Position numbers and translations under genes: made by a program
DNA from: Blattamonas nauphoetae
Taxonomy: Eukaryota > Preaxostyla > Oxymonadida
Length of the DNA: 64,000 nt
Assembly: GCA_033064195.1 (NCBI GenBank)
Contig: JARBJD010000142.1
Span: forward strand, 62,001 to 126,000
Reading direction: 5' to 3'
Notes under the pieces: generated by a model
Told to the model about the DNA's origin: nothing
Database searches by the model: none
The model's input: only the letters and a program-made list of their open reading frames with translations
Shown here: positions 24,730-35,518 of the stretch, piece after piece
How the letters are laid out: each line of letters opens with the position of its first letter
Numbering within the stretch: the first letter of the stretch is position 1

Positions 24730-25328
24730 GCGGCTCTTCTTCCATGCAGGTTGGGTGAGCAATCAGAGCGGCTCTTCTTCCATGCAGGTTGGGTGAGCAA
24801 TCAGAGCGGCTCTTCTTCCATGCAGGTTGGGTGAGCAATCAGAGCGGCTCTTCTTCCATGCAGGTTGGGTGAGCAATCAGAGCGGCTCTTCTTCCATGCA
24901 GGTTGGGTGAGCAATCAGAGCGGCTCTTCTTCCATGCAGGTTGGGTGAGCAATCAGAGCGGCTCTTCTTCCATGCAGGTTGGGTGAGCAATCAGAGCGGC
25001 TCTTCTTCCATGCAGGTTGGGTGAGCAATCAGAGCGGCTCTTCTTCCATGCAGGTTGGGTGAGCAATCAGAGCGTCTCTTCTTCCATGCAGGTTGGGTGA
25101 GCAATCAAAGCGGCTCTTCTTCCATGCAGGTTGGGTGAGCAATCAGAGCGTCTCTTCTTCCATGCAGGTTGGGTGAGCAATCAGAGCGTCTCTTCTTCCA
25201 TGCAGGTTGGGTGAGCAATCAGAGCGTCTCTTCTTCCATGCAGGTTGGGTGAGCAATCAGAGCGTCTCTTCTTCCATGCAGGTTGGGGGAGCAATCAAAG
25301 CGGCTTTTCTTCCAGGCACGTTGGGGTT
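24730..25328. repeat. Minisatellite, 38-bp unit, about 15.7 copies
   Basis: Fifteen head-to-tail copies of a 38-bp unit start at 24730, 24768, 24806 and so on to 25262, and a decayed sixteenth runs to about 25328. The unit contains ttccatgcaggttgggtgag. Early copies begin gcggctc; most of copies 10-15 begin gcgtctc, which shows local homogenisation. Copies abut with no spacers, so it is not CRISPR-like. The period is not a multiple of three, so a protein repeat is unlikely. Confidence 0.97.
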
Positions 25329-25963
25329 GGCTGATCCAGCTCAGCGCATACGTCCGAAACACAAATTCAGTGCGGATGAGATGACGGAGGACGAGTGTGT
25401 CTGAGGATGGACATTTAGTGAGAAGCTGTTTGTCGGAACAAACGATCGGTGACAGCTGCAGACGATTGGAGCATGGGAGCGACGAGTGAACGAGTGGACA
25501 AAGGCGGAAGTGAGGGCAGGCAGAGCGGAAAGCATTGTGATAGAAAGTGTGGGAGGGGTGTGAGATGAAAAAAAAACATCAGTGACGTGTCAGAGGGAGG
25601 CATCAATCCATCATATGGAAGGTTCATTCCAAGCCGAGAATTCAGAGCGATCGAGTGTGGATTAGTCAATAATTGTAACATCCTTTATGATTGTTTGGAG
25701 CTTTGCTTCGACAGTGTCCTTCAAGTGCTTCCTTCCTCATTTTCTCGCAGAATCGTGATGGGTTCATATGGGACATGTGGAAGGGAGAAAGATGGTTTCG
25801 GTTGTTGTGAACAAATGGTTGATGTATCCCGCTAAAGCAGTCAGAACTTGGTGTAAAACCATCCCACAAACAACGTGTGGTTCATGATGTCGTTCGAGAC
25901 CGAGTGGTGTTGTTCAAATCAAGTCAGAAATCGGTCGAGACGTTCGCCGGGTCCTGGTTATTT
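25329..25963. other. Spacer before ARM-like family copy 1
   Basis: No gene seen. The last about 90 bases before 25964 are a diverged version of the flank found next to the 3' end of most family copies (compare gtgttgttcaaatcaag with the usual gtttgttgtccaaaagaag), so the family's duplication unit extends past the stop codon. Confidence 0.5.
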
Positions 25964-27037
25964 TTATCCACGTCGTGGAAGGTTGATGCCCTGCAGATTG
26001 CTCCATTCAATCGAGTAGGAAACAATCCATCCTCCGTCCCAATGGCTTTTGTCGTTTCGGAGCCATTGTTCATTCGCATCTTCGATGCCCTCCTTTCTCA
26101 ACATTCGGAGAATTTTCTTCGACATCTGTTGCACAACTCCGCCTTTTTCGTTCCATTCCCGCTGGACATCGATCATTCCACCCAGAAAAGGCCGAATTGG
26201 GTCATCATCGTCGAAGGACGTGAGGTAACTTGTGATCAGGACAAACACCGGCATATTCAGAACAAAATCCATTGTCGGTTGATAGTACGGACATATTGCG
26301 AGGAGGCGGATAAGGAGTTCCAGGATTTCATCCGATTGGTCACCGTCGATGATCGAATAGCGGTTCATGCACAGATGGCAAATATACTTCTCCGAAGGAA
26401 TGAGAACTTGCTGAAAAACTGTCTTGTGAACAGCTTCTTGTTTTTTCTGATCTTTATTTTTGAGTGGGGCGAGACTAGATGAAGTTGTGAGCCAGAAAGA
26501 ATGGGAGATGATTTCCAAGAGATGCATGTGGATATCGCTTGTTTCTGCGACTGAAAGAGACAGTGGATTGAGAGTGTTGATGAGTTGAGGGATCAGATCA
26601 GCTTTCACGAGGGTAAGTCCAAGTTGGGGTGAGCAGGTCATGAACAGATAATCGAGCATCCACATTGTTGTTGAGGTGATGACATGATTGGGTGAAGAAA
26701 CGAGCACCACAATGGATTGTATGAAGCTTCTTAAAGATTTATCAGTTAAGGATGCAAAGCTGTAGAGAAAATCATTTGCACAATATGAACGAAGTGGTTT
26801 CACAGATTTGAGAAATTTCACTGCTTTAGCTTCCAGAGAGCCATCAAGTTCAGGTTGCAACTTCACAGTGGCAACAAGAGATAGAAAGACAACAGCCTCT
26901 TCTGATTCTGATATAAGTCCTTTTTCGTTCCAATTCAGGAAAGGAGTACAGTCTAAGGAAGATGACAAGGAGTGTGAAGAGATACCAGGGCAAGGAGAAT
27001 CAGACGAGGTTGGAGTTTTTGCTTCCAAAGATGTCAT
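25964..27037 (-). CDS. ARM-like family protein, copy 1
   Basis: Two exons, 27037..26986 and 26952..25964, with a 33-nt intron that starts GTATCT and ends CTTAG, give 346 aa starting MTSLEAK. The intron is a multiple of three and free of stops, so it could be retained; copy 2, which has a stop in the same intron, supports splicing. The protein is all-alpha with repeated hydrophobic helices, as in ARM-type folds. Conserved blocks are VVFLSLVATVKLQPELD, ADLIPQLINTLNP, IPSEKYICHLCMNR, YYQPTMDFVLNMP and LRKEGIED. I know of this family as a large one in Blattamonas with no assigned function. It sits between copies A and B of the SPRY gene and on the opposite strand. Confidence 0.82.
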   Translation of the reverse strand: MTSLEAKTPTSSDSPCPGISSHSLSSSLDCTPFLNWNEKGLISESEEAVVFLSLVATVKLQPELDGSLEAKAVKFLKSVKPLRSYCANDFLYSFASLTDKSLRSFIQSIVVLVSSPNHVITSTTMWMLDYLFMTCSPQLGLTLVKADLIPQLINTLNPLSLSVAETSDIHMHLLEIISHSFWLTTSSSLAPLKNKDQKKQEAVHKTVFQQVLIPSEKYICHLCMNRYSIIDGDQSDEILELLIRLLAICPYYQPTMDFVLNMPVFVLITSYLTSFDDDDPIRPFLGGMIDVQREWNEKGGVVQQMSKKILRMLRKEGIEDANEQWLRNDKSHWDGGWIVSYSIEWSNLQGINLPRRG

Positions 27038-27250
27038 TCCTTCAGATTCAGAAGACAATCACTCGTTATGGGTCAATACGACTGAATCAACAAAACAATG
27101 AGTTTGAGATGAAACAGACGTCCAAAGGAAGAAAAAAACAATCAACTTCGGCAGAGACGATCCATAAATGAAAATGAAAAGGAGATGTCTTTGTTGTCTG
27201 GGTTCTGATCAACCCTCAACCTAAAAGCTGGGTCCTCAAGAAAAACCGAA

Positions 27251-30085
27251 ATGATGTCGGATCCTGACAAATCATCTCCAACTCTCCCTTCGACCGATGA
27301 AAGTGCGACAGTGTGTCTTTCCTTTGTTTCAGATAAATGCCTGATGTTTTTTTTCTCAAGACACTGAACAAAGAAAAAATGGAGCTGTTTTCGGAACTGA
27401 AACAGCTTGAAACAGAATCAGACGAGATCCGTATTGGAATTGCGAAAAAGCTTGTGATACTGTGCCTCGAGGGTGTGTAGTCTCGTTGGGAGGTGACAAA
27501 ACAATAGTCCATTTTTTGCTTATTTCCTATCGGATGAACTGATATTCGACAGGCAGTTCTTCGAAGAAATATTGTCATATTTGCAGGTCATCTTGAGGGT
27601 TATTTTTCATGATTGTTGTATTTTTTATGGTTCTTGGCTCAGATTCAGGAAACGACAAAGGGATTGGAACCATGCTGATGGAAGGCCGAATTCTGCCGAT
27701 TTTGGGGAATCAGCTGAGTTTGAATCTTCCGGTGGAAGTTCGGGTGTGAATGATATTGATGATATTCTCTTGTCTTCCCTTGATCTCGTTACATTTTCAT
27801 CATCCCGTTCTTCCTTCATTCTCTCCTTCTGATGTCTCCTGCTCGTTGTCCTGATGTATCTATTTCTCTGGCAGGTGGGATTTCAAGTCTTGTTTGACGC
27901 AGTCCTTGCAGTGATCTCGAAAAACGAGCGCCTCTCACTCTCGAAGCATTTCCCAACTCTCCTCGCTCTCTCCCAGGTCTGCACTGTCCTCCCACATCTC
28001 AGTGCTTCCTTTTTATTTCCCGTTCTTTCATGTTTCCTCTTTTTTGACAAATTAGAACTCGAACAGCAGAATCGCCGAACCTGTGATTGCGACGATTGGG
28101 TGTGCTTCTGATTGTGTCTGACTGTTCCTCTCTTTCGCTCTGTCCTCTCCCCTCTCGCCCAGTCTGATCACTCACCGTCTGTCGACGTCGGCAGAAGTTG
28201 AGCTGTTCCTCCTGAGTGGGATCCTGGAATCACTTGTGTCTTCGCTTCGGACACACCCTGACGCGACAGTTCGGAAAGCGATTGTGGTTGCACTTGGTGA
28301 GATCGGAGTTGGATTGAAACTGGCAGTAGTTCGAGACGAAGCCGAAAAACTCTCGAAACCGAACGAATCGCCAGCATCAGCGACGCCGAAGGCAAAATCG
28401 GAAGAACTGTCATCGTTCTCAGAGGCGGTGTCGAGTGTGTCGCTGAATGGGCGAGAAGCTGATGCGTTGCTGGGTGCGGGATGGGAGAAGGAGGATGGCG
28501 GAGAAACGGACTTTGCGAATCGATGCCGTCGAGGAGTCGGGATCATCCGAGAAGGGCTGATCGAAGTGATTCGAGGACGGAGAAAAAATCAAAGAGAAGA
28601 TGAGAAAGAGAGGAAGGAAGGGAAAGAAGAAGAAGAGGAATGGAGAGAGGAGGACGACGTGAGTGTGAAGCGGGTTGCGGGGAGTGTGTGTGGTGTTGTG
28701 TTTGGGGAAGTATTTGGGGTGTCGGCGAGTTGGTGTGTGGAGGGAGGAGTGGTGGGCGTGCGAGGATCGGACATCGAAGCGATTCGAGTGGAGATGGTGA
28801 AGAAGATGGAAGAACAACAAGCCACTTTCGAAGCTCGATTGACACAATCAGAGAGTGAGGCGAAAAAGAGGGAAGAAGAATTCCGAGCTCTCGAGGATAA
28901 ACAAAGAAATCAGATGAAACAGGAATGGGAGAAGAAAGTGGAGAGTGAAGCGAGGAAGAGGGATGAAGAGATACGGATGAGAGAAGGAGAGATGAAGAAG
29001 ATGAAAGATGAAATGGCGAAGAGAGAGGAAATGATGACAAAGAAGTTGGAAGAGCAAAAACGCACATTAGAGACTCGGCTGAAACAAACAGCGAGCGAAG
29101 CAAGGGAGAGAGAGGAAGAGTTAAAAAAGGAGAAAGATGAGATGAAGAAGAGGATGAAAGATGATATGAAAGAGAGAGAGGAAGAAGTGAAAAGGGAGAA
29201 AGAAGAGATGAAACAGGAGAAAATTGAGATGAAAAATCGAAAAAAAGAAATGAAAAAGGAGAAAGATGAGATGGAGAAGAAAGAAAAGGAGATGATGGCT
29301 CTGATTGCGGAATTGAGAAAGAACCAACGCCCCACACTCGTCACAATCACTGAAATCAAAGCGGTGTTGTCCAACACGTCTTACCTGCCTCGAACAGGAG
29401 ACAAGTTCAGAATCACTTCTGGTGGCACATCAACAGTGACACTCGACCATCCTCTCGACAAAGTTTAGGATTCTTCAATCTGTCATTCTTTCTTTTCTTC
29501 CAGGGAATCTGGCGACTGTCTGTGTTTCACCATTAATTTCAATCTTCAGGGTTCTTCGAATCATCCAACGATCATCTTGTTTCCGTCTGCCACTGTTTTC
29601 TTCATTTTTCAGACATCGGATTCATCGACTCAACTGAAGGACCGTTCCCAGATGGCAATAATATCGGTCAGTGCAACAGTGTGCCTCTCTTCATTTCCAA
29701 CTTCTTCAGCCTCTCTCGGTTTCTGCCCGTCATGGTATGTTCATTGTCATCTCTCATCTCTGATAGTGGAACCATGTACAAGTGTCGCAAAGGACAATCC
29801 TCCACAAGTCATGGATCTGTCTCGTTCAAAACAGGCGACAAAGTTGTTTTGGAGGTGGACATGGAAGCTCACATGTGCCACCTGTTTGTAAACTCGGTTC
29901 AAATTAAAGTGTATGTTCGAGGAATCCCCGCTTCAATCAAACTCGCTGTCTGTTTCTCTTCTACTCTTCTTTTTTCTTAGATCACTCTCTCTGGATCGAG
30001 TGAACATTTCGAAGTGGTATCGTTTCGAGAAGTGGAACACACCAAATCGCACAAATTGCCCGACGGAATTCCTGTAGAGTTTTAA
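27251..30085 (+). CDS. HEAT/ARM + long coiled coil + SPRY protein, copy B (12 exons)
   Basis: Exons: 27251-27325, 27361-27474, 27553-27586, 27643-27743, 27875-27976, 28056-28099, 28163-29462, 29504-29517, 29550-29584, 29613-29670, 29767-29947, 29981-30085. The sum is 2,163 nt, 720 aa, with all phases closing. Residues 1-210 are HEAT/ARM-like (ILESLVSSLRTHPDATVRKA). About 330-510 is a very charged coiled coil rich in Lys, Glu and Met (KKEKDEMEKK), about 100 residues longer than in copy A. The SPRY domain follows: GIWRL, GFIDSTEGPFPDG, GSVSFKTGDKVVLEVDM, CHLFVNS. One 14-nt and one 34-nt exon are present. This copy has no disabling change and is probably the functional one. A role as a scaffold or adaptor is inferred from domain content only. 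Confidence 0.85.
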
Positions 30086-30309
30086 ATCATTCTTCCCTTT
30101 TCATCCCACCTGTTGTCATTCGTTTCGATTTGAACTCACACTCGAACAGGAATCATTATCAGCCTGTGTCCAAACTACAAGTATGACAAAGGAACGCTTC
30201 ATAATGAATTGAAGAAGATGAGACTTGATTCAAGAAACTGGTAAATAAGTTAAAATCATCTCAAACTTCACAAAACCGAATGATTTCGAATGTCTACCAA
30301 ACCATAAAA

Positions 30310-32258
30310 TTAATCCAAATGACTATCAACAGATGAGCTCAGATCAACCTCCGGCTGTGTCTGTGGTGCCCGCGACCCAAATTTGCGTCGGAGAGTGGGT
30401 GGAGAATCGTTGGGAGTAGTCGAAGTTTCAGGAGGTGATGGATTGTGGGTCTGTTCTGCTTCTGTCTGTCCTTGTTTGAGTTGGAGTGTTTCCTGCATCT
30501 CCCTCCCTTCTCCGCTCTCCTCACGCCCTTCCTCCTCCTTTCTCTCTCCCATAACAGGGAACAGATCTGCCAGTCGAAACGCCTGCTTCAACCACACTCC
30601 CTGCACCAGCTCCAACCTCTCCTTCACTCGACCCTTCGTGATCAGCCTTTCGAACGGAAAAGCTGCCCCAGTCAACGATTGATGGTCAAATGGAAGAACG
30701 GGTTCTGTGAAGTATTCTTCCCTCCATTTTGCACTCACAACTCCAACAAGTCCATCGTTCGGTCCTTCCGTTCCGAGGAGGATTGAATGTGGAGACGAGA
30801 GGACGTGTTCCGTGAAGGAGTTTGAGGGAGAGGAGGGAGAGGCAGCACGGGAGGGAGGGGTGGTGGACGATGATGGAGAGAGAGGCTGACGTTGTCGTGT
30901 TGGTGTGGTGAAGATGGGTGTGTCAGCTGATGGGGGAGTCAGAGATGGTGATGGCGAGAGAAACGGAGTGAATGTGTTTCTTTCGGGAGTTGGGGGGACA
31001 TCCGTATTCTTTTCTTCTTTTTCGTCGTTTTCGTTCCCAATCCAGTCCAAATTCATGTCACCAGCGATCGTCATGAACTTCACGGGAATGCTTTTTTCGA
31101 AATCTCTCACTTGGAGATCATATGCTAGTGAATGGACGGGTAACATGTCCAGTGCTGCTGTGATGTCCAAAAACATAAGATGGATATTGTGGGATGGGCG
31201 TGAGGGGGGGTACACGATTCCGAATGTGGGCGAAGTGGGATCGTGGGTAGCTGGTCCCAACGATGCTAAAAACGAGTATGGGAATGTTAGCAGGGATGGC
31301 GAGGCTGGAATGGAGAGGTGAGGAGAACTATTCATGTTGGCCCTGGTGATCTGCGGGGATGTTCCGTTTGGTGTGGTTGGTGAGAGTGATAGGGACGGTG
31401 TGAAGAGCGGATTTGTTGAGAATTGGATTTCGGGCAAGGGGGGAGTGTTGATGGATCGAGCCAGACTGTTCATTGGAGGAAGTGGAGATGGATCCATTGA
31501 GATGCCATTTGAGGCGATCTCGTCCATTACGCCTTTCATAACATCCTGATCATTTGAATGTGAATAATACGCATTCATGAAGGCCTGAGAAGGAAATCCG
31601 AGCGACTCCAGCTTCATAGGTGGCGAGAGATTGGAGAGGAAATGTCGATACGACTGTCCCAATATAGAATTGAGAACAGTGATTGCATGTGTTGTCCCGA
31701 AGTGAGGAGTCCCCATCGTGGTCACTGAGGCGATGCGCTGGAGTGGAAGAGAATTGGGAGAGTAATGAGACGATGAAATGTGTTGTTGTGATGAAGGGGG
31801 AAATATGGAAAATCAGGTAAGAAACAACAGCATACATCAATTATTCCAGTGTCCTGGTAATTCCATAGCACGTGACGTGCCACAATTCCACCAAACGAGT
31901 GACAAATCAGATGAACTTTTTGAGCTTTGTGTTTGGCGAGCACTTCCAAAATAAATTTGTGTAAGAGCTGAATAAATGGAAGAGTATGTGAACTGGGGGT
32001 TCCCAAACCTCAGCTTGAGTATCGGCACTTGCACAGAAACGCAGATTGACAATTTCCACAACAAAGCCATGGCTTGAGAGAAGGGGACGAATCTGGCGGA
32101 AATATCCCACTCCATCCATCGAAGGATGTTTGTCCTTTTTGAATACACGAGATCCGACAACATCAAAACGGATTACTCCATGCACAAGTATGATTGGATA
32201 CGTAGCTGTGAGAGAATGAATGAGAGGGCTAAATCACACGAGAATTGGGAGTGATCAT
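30310..32258 (-). CDS. Lipase-type alpha/beta hydrolase, 4 exons
   Basis: Exons 32258..32240, 32205..32009, 31967..31836 and 31737..30310 are joined over introns of 34, 41 and 98 nt, giving 591 aa. The chain begins MITPNSPTYPIILVHG, the oxyanion loop HG, then GVGYFRQI. The nucleophile elbow CHSFGG has Ser96. VTTMGTPHFGT follows, as in bacterial LipA/LipB-type triacylglycerol lipases. The catalytic Asp is probably in NDGLVGVVS and the His in PFDHQSL. A Pro/Ser/Thr-rich insert of about 100 residues (about 350-440) and a low-complexity C-terminus are unusual for the family. No signal peptide is seen, so it may act inside the cell or be exported in another way. The short first exon decides the start: it supplies the first six codons. 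Confidence 0.85.
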
Positions 32259-33239
32259 GATAGAAAAGAAACCGGAGATGGATAAGAATCGACCGGAGTG
32301 CCTTTAGAGAAAAACGGTAATCTGTGACCATAATTAAAAGTTGAGTTTAGTCCGAATCTCCGAAACCCAAACAGCTCCACAATTCCTTAGATACGGACGA
32401 TGATCTCGGAGGAAGGGTATTTGTCTGTGATTATCGGGATTTCCGACATATTCTCCTGCTTGATGGATGAGAATGATTGAAGTGATCAGATTGATGGAAA
32501 ACAAGCTGAAATCGGGAGTTCTCGTCTAATCTGGCTTTCTTGTTCGATACAGTGCAGTGACTGTATCAGTTCTACACAACGGTGGTTTCTTCTTTTTTCT
32601 CCCTCTTCTTTGGTTTCCATTTCCTCTCGAAATCGTTCTTTCCCTTCTCCTCTTCGTCATTCTTCCGCTATCCTTGTCTCTTTCTCCCTCCTCTTCTCAG
32701 CCATTCATGTTCCTTCTCCTTCCTCTCCTTTCTCCGTCTGCTTCATCCTGCTCTTTTCCTTCTTTCTCCTTGGTTCCTTCTCTCGACTTCCTCTTTCCTT
32801 CTAATTCGTCATCTTACATTCCCTCCTGTTCTCAAACTCAGTCGAGCTGTCTCGGCCTGCATCGGTTGCCGGCCATAGAATGGTCAAGTCGAAAGCTGGT
32901 GTGCGACAAGAAAACAGAGTCATCTTCCACCATCGCACACAGTTCATGATCGGAGAGAGTGTGTTGGCTTCCTAAGTCGGGCAGATTGAATAGGAACAGC
33001 AGAGGCATGTGGGTCATGGCGAAGTGAACAGCAGAGGCACGTGGGTCATGGCGAGGTGAAAATCGGTGTGGGTGGAGGAGGGTGTTGTGAAATTGCTGTC
33101 ACATTTGTCTCAATTTGCGGCATACGGCGTGCAAGACAAGTATGTGAGGCTAGAGTGGATAAAGATTGTTGATAAATAGTGTTTGTTGTCCAAATCAAGT
33201 CATAAACAGGTTGAAAGATGCGCTGGTTCTTGTTTGGAT
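32259..33239. other. Spacer with CT-rich tract and 32-bp tandem duplication
   Basis: It includes the lipase promoter. Bases about 32580-32840 are a strand-biased run of C and T that keeps several plus-strand frames open by composition alone. Two copies of a 32-bp unit lie at 32995-33026 and 33027-33058 (two mismatches). The last 60 bases show the family's 3' flank (gtgtttgttgtccaaatcaag near 33180). Confidence 0.55.
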
Positions 33240-33499
33240 CTATTCTGATTCTGGAAGGTTCATGCCCTGCAGATTGCTCCATTCAGTTGAGTAGGAAACA
33301 ATCCATATTCCGTACGATCGGCCTTGGTCGTTTATCAGCCTTTCCTCCATCACATCTTCGATGCCCTCCATTCTCAATATTCGGTGCATTTTCTTCCAAA
33401 TCTGTCGCTTGAATCCCCTGTCTTTGTTCCATTCCCGCTGGGAATCCATCACGTCATACACAGAAATCCAAATTGACCGTTCATACTCGAAGAACGTGA

Positions 33500-35518
33500 T
33501 AGTACCCGGACAAACCCGTTAGAGCGGATAAACCCGTTAAAGCGATCGACATTAATGCACCTGTGTCAATTCTTCTCCCTGCTAAACCTTCCACTCCACG
33601 TGCTTGTTTCTCTGAATCATTCTTGAAGACTACAATCATCTTTCAAATAAAGAAAATGAAATGGAAGGGGTCAGATCTAGTCGAAGTTTGTTCTGAGCTT
33701 TATTGGTCTCTTCCCTGGTGCGCGAGAGATTATTCTGTGTGCTTCGAGCTCGTTCTCTTCATCGTCCCTTGAACTATGTCGTCGTTTGTGTTTCTGGATG
33801 TGCTGCGCTCCTTCCTCCAGTTCGGCATCGCTTTCATCCGATTCTTCCATTGTTTGCATCAGCTCCTCACCACTGAGTAATTGCTTGATGGAAAAAACAA
33901 CATCCATTGGGTCTCCTGAATAATCATCATCCCAAACATCGACGCCATTGTCTCTCCTGTTTGCTGGAAGACGTTCATTGATGTGTCTCCTCCAAGCTTC
34001 TTGGACGGATTGGTTGCCTAAAACCTTACACGAGAGGGAGAATCCACCAGTTTCAATTGGAGGAGCCCCTTCTGGCAGTGGAGTCAGAATGAGATTGCTA
34101 TCGAAGGGTTCGATCCCAGTATCTCGGAACGATTTTTGTACAGTCTCCTTGATCAAAGCTCGCTGTACTTTCCCTTCGAGTTTTGAAAGCCAGGGGATCA
34201 GAGCTGTGTCGCGAAGTGACTTGGATGGGAACGGTGGCATCGTTTTCATCTCTGTTTTAAAATTTGCATTAGAATACAAGTCGTTTGGTTGGAGGAAGCT
34301 ACTAGTGTTAGCGGGGAGGCAGAGCACGTCGAGCCCTTGCAAGGCAACATCCCGCCACAAATCTGGAATCCGACGACTGGAGTGACCGTCCAAAATAAGT
34401 AGGGCCCTTGATTCTTCAGAGATACCTTTATCTTTCTTTCTTTGTGCGATATCGGAAAGGAGATGGTCTTTGATGATATCACCGAAGATTTCTTTGTTCA
34501 TCCAGCCGCGATCAGATATGTGCAGCTTAAAATGAACAGGGAGATAATTCTGGAGGGCTTCGCAATAATGTCGATCAGGAAGTATGATATGGGTCGTGAA
34601 AGTCTCCCCATCCGCACAAGTGATGAAGAAGAGTGTGCAGGAGAAAATCTTGTGCACTGGGTTGACGAAGGTCTTCTTGAGAGATTTCAACCCGATTCTG
34701 AACGCTGTAATATTCTCTGTCGTGAGTAAGCTCTCGTTTCGTCAGCATTGAATATTAGAGATGGGCTGTAATCATGTTGTCGTTTGAGTTGAGCAAGCTG
34801 TTCAAAGAAAGGTCGGACATGAGCTCTCGATTTTGCTCGCCGTCTCGCCTCTTCCATCGGTTCTGGTCTCTTGGCATGAAGATTAGGAAACTGTTTGTAC
34901 CATTTTCTGGCCCAGTCAGAGCTCGGTTTGTGCAAGTTTGTGGCTTTCAGACATGTGCGAGCCTGAGCAATGACCAATGCCTTCAAGACTGTGAAATTGG
35001 AATTGAATCTCATACCATCTCGGAGATATCTTGATAGGTTGGGTTGTACCCAGAATCAATCAACTCCATCATTTCGCGATGCAGTCTGTCATTTTCGTCC
35101 CCAATCAGAAAAGAAGGTCGACCTTGTCTTTGGATCGGTCTTCCGACGAGTATCCTGTTCCTTGCTCTCCGCTTTTGTCCATCAGTCAGTGTATCCTCTG
35201 CCTCCAATGTGATGTCCTTGATATTGATTATCTCACCATCATCAAGAGTCACTGTGGTTGGAGCATTCGCCTTTCGGGTTCTCCTGTGTGGCTGCAACAG
35301 GAATGCAAGTATTTCTGGCGTCTGCTGCTCCGCGGTTTCCTCCATTCAAAAGTCCCATACCTGTTCAACAAAGTCAGAACGAAGTCACCTCACATTCCAG
35401 AATTCACCCTGACATTTACTTACGACGTTGACAGATCAGTTCTCAGAAGGGGAGGAGAAAGATGAAGTGGATGTTACGAAACGGGTTTATCGGAGATACC
35501 GGGTTTGTCCGGGTACTA
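33500..35518 (-). mobile_element. DNA transposon, pogo/DDE_1-like, 39-bp terminal inverted repeats
   Basis: The ends are inverted repeats: 33500-33518 and 35500-35518 match perfectly over 19 bp (starting TAGTACCCGGACAAACCCG from each end). After 9 differing bases an 11-bp block ATAAACCCGTT matches again (33528-33538 and 35480-35490). The element is flanked by TGA at 33497-33499 and 35519-35521; uninterrupted family copies have one TGA there (gaacgTGAgacaac), so this is a 3-bp target duplication. It carries one transposase reading region on the minus strand. The terminal TA dinucleotides recall TA-targeting families, but the comparison with uninterrupted copies favours TGA. Confidence 0.92.
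33677..35345 (-). pseudogene. Transposase of the DDE_1/pogo superfamily, frameshifted
   Basis: Three overlapping frames make up one protein: 35345..35010 (N-terminus, starts MEETAEQQ), 35013..34687 (a helix-turn-helix of the CENP-B/Tc5 type: WARKWYKQFPNLHAKR; then FNADETRAY with the first catalytic Asp) and 34690..33677 (LLILDGHSSRR with the second Asp; LPANTSSFLQPND, the usual block near the third). The frame changes at about 35012 and 34690 have no convincing intron, so the copy is probably inactive. It lies in the same direction as the interrupted host gene. Confidence 0.85.

Noticed and set aside
24730-25328. CRISPR-like array
   Set aside because: Units of 38 bp abut directly with no unique spacers, and the genome is eukaryotic. 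It is a minisatellite.
28543-29337. 264-codon minus-strand Ser/Leu/Phe-rich ORF
   Set aside because: Shadow of the coiled-coil exon of copy B, for the same reason.
32557-32949. 130-codon plus-strand ORF with hydrophobic and Ser-rich sequence
   Set aside because: It covers a CT-rich tract where all plus-strand frames are open; no splice-consistent continuation or domain.
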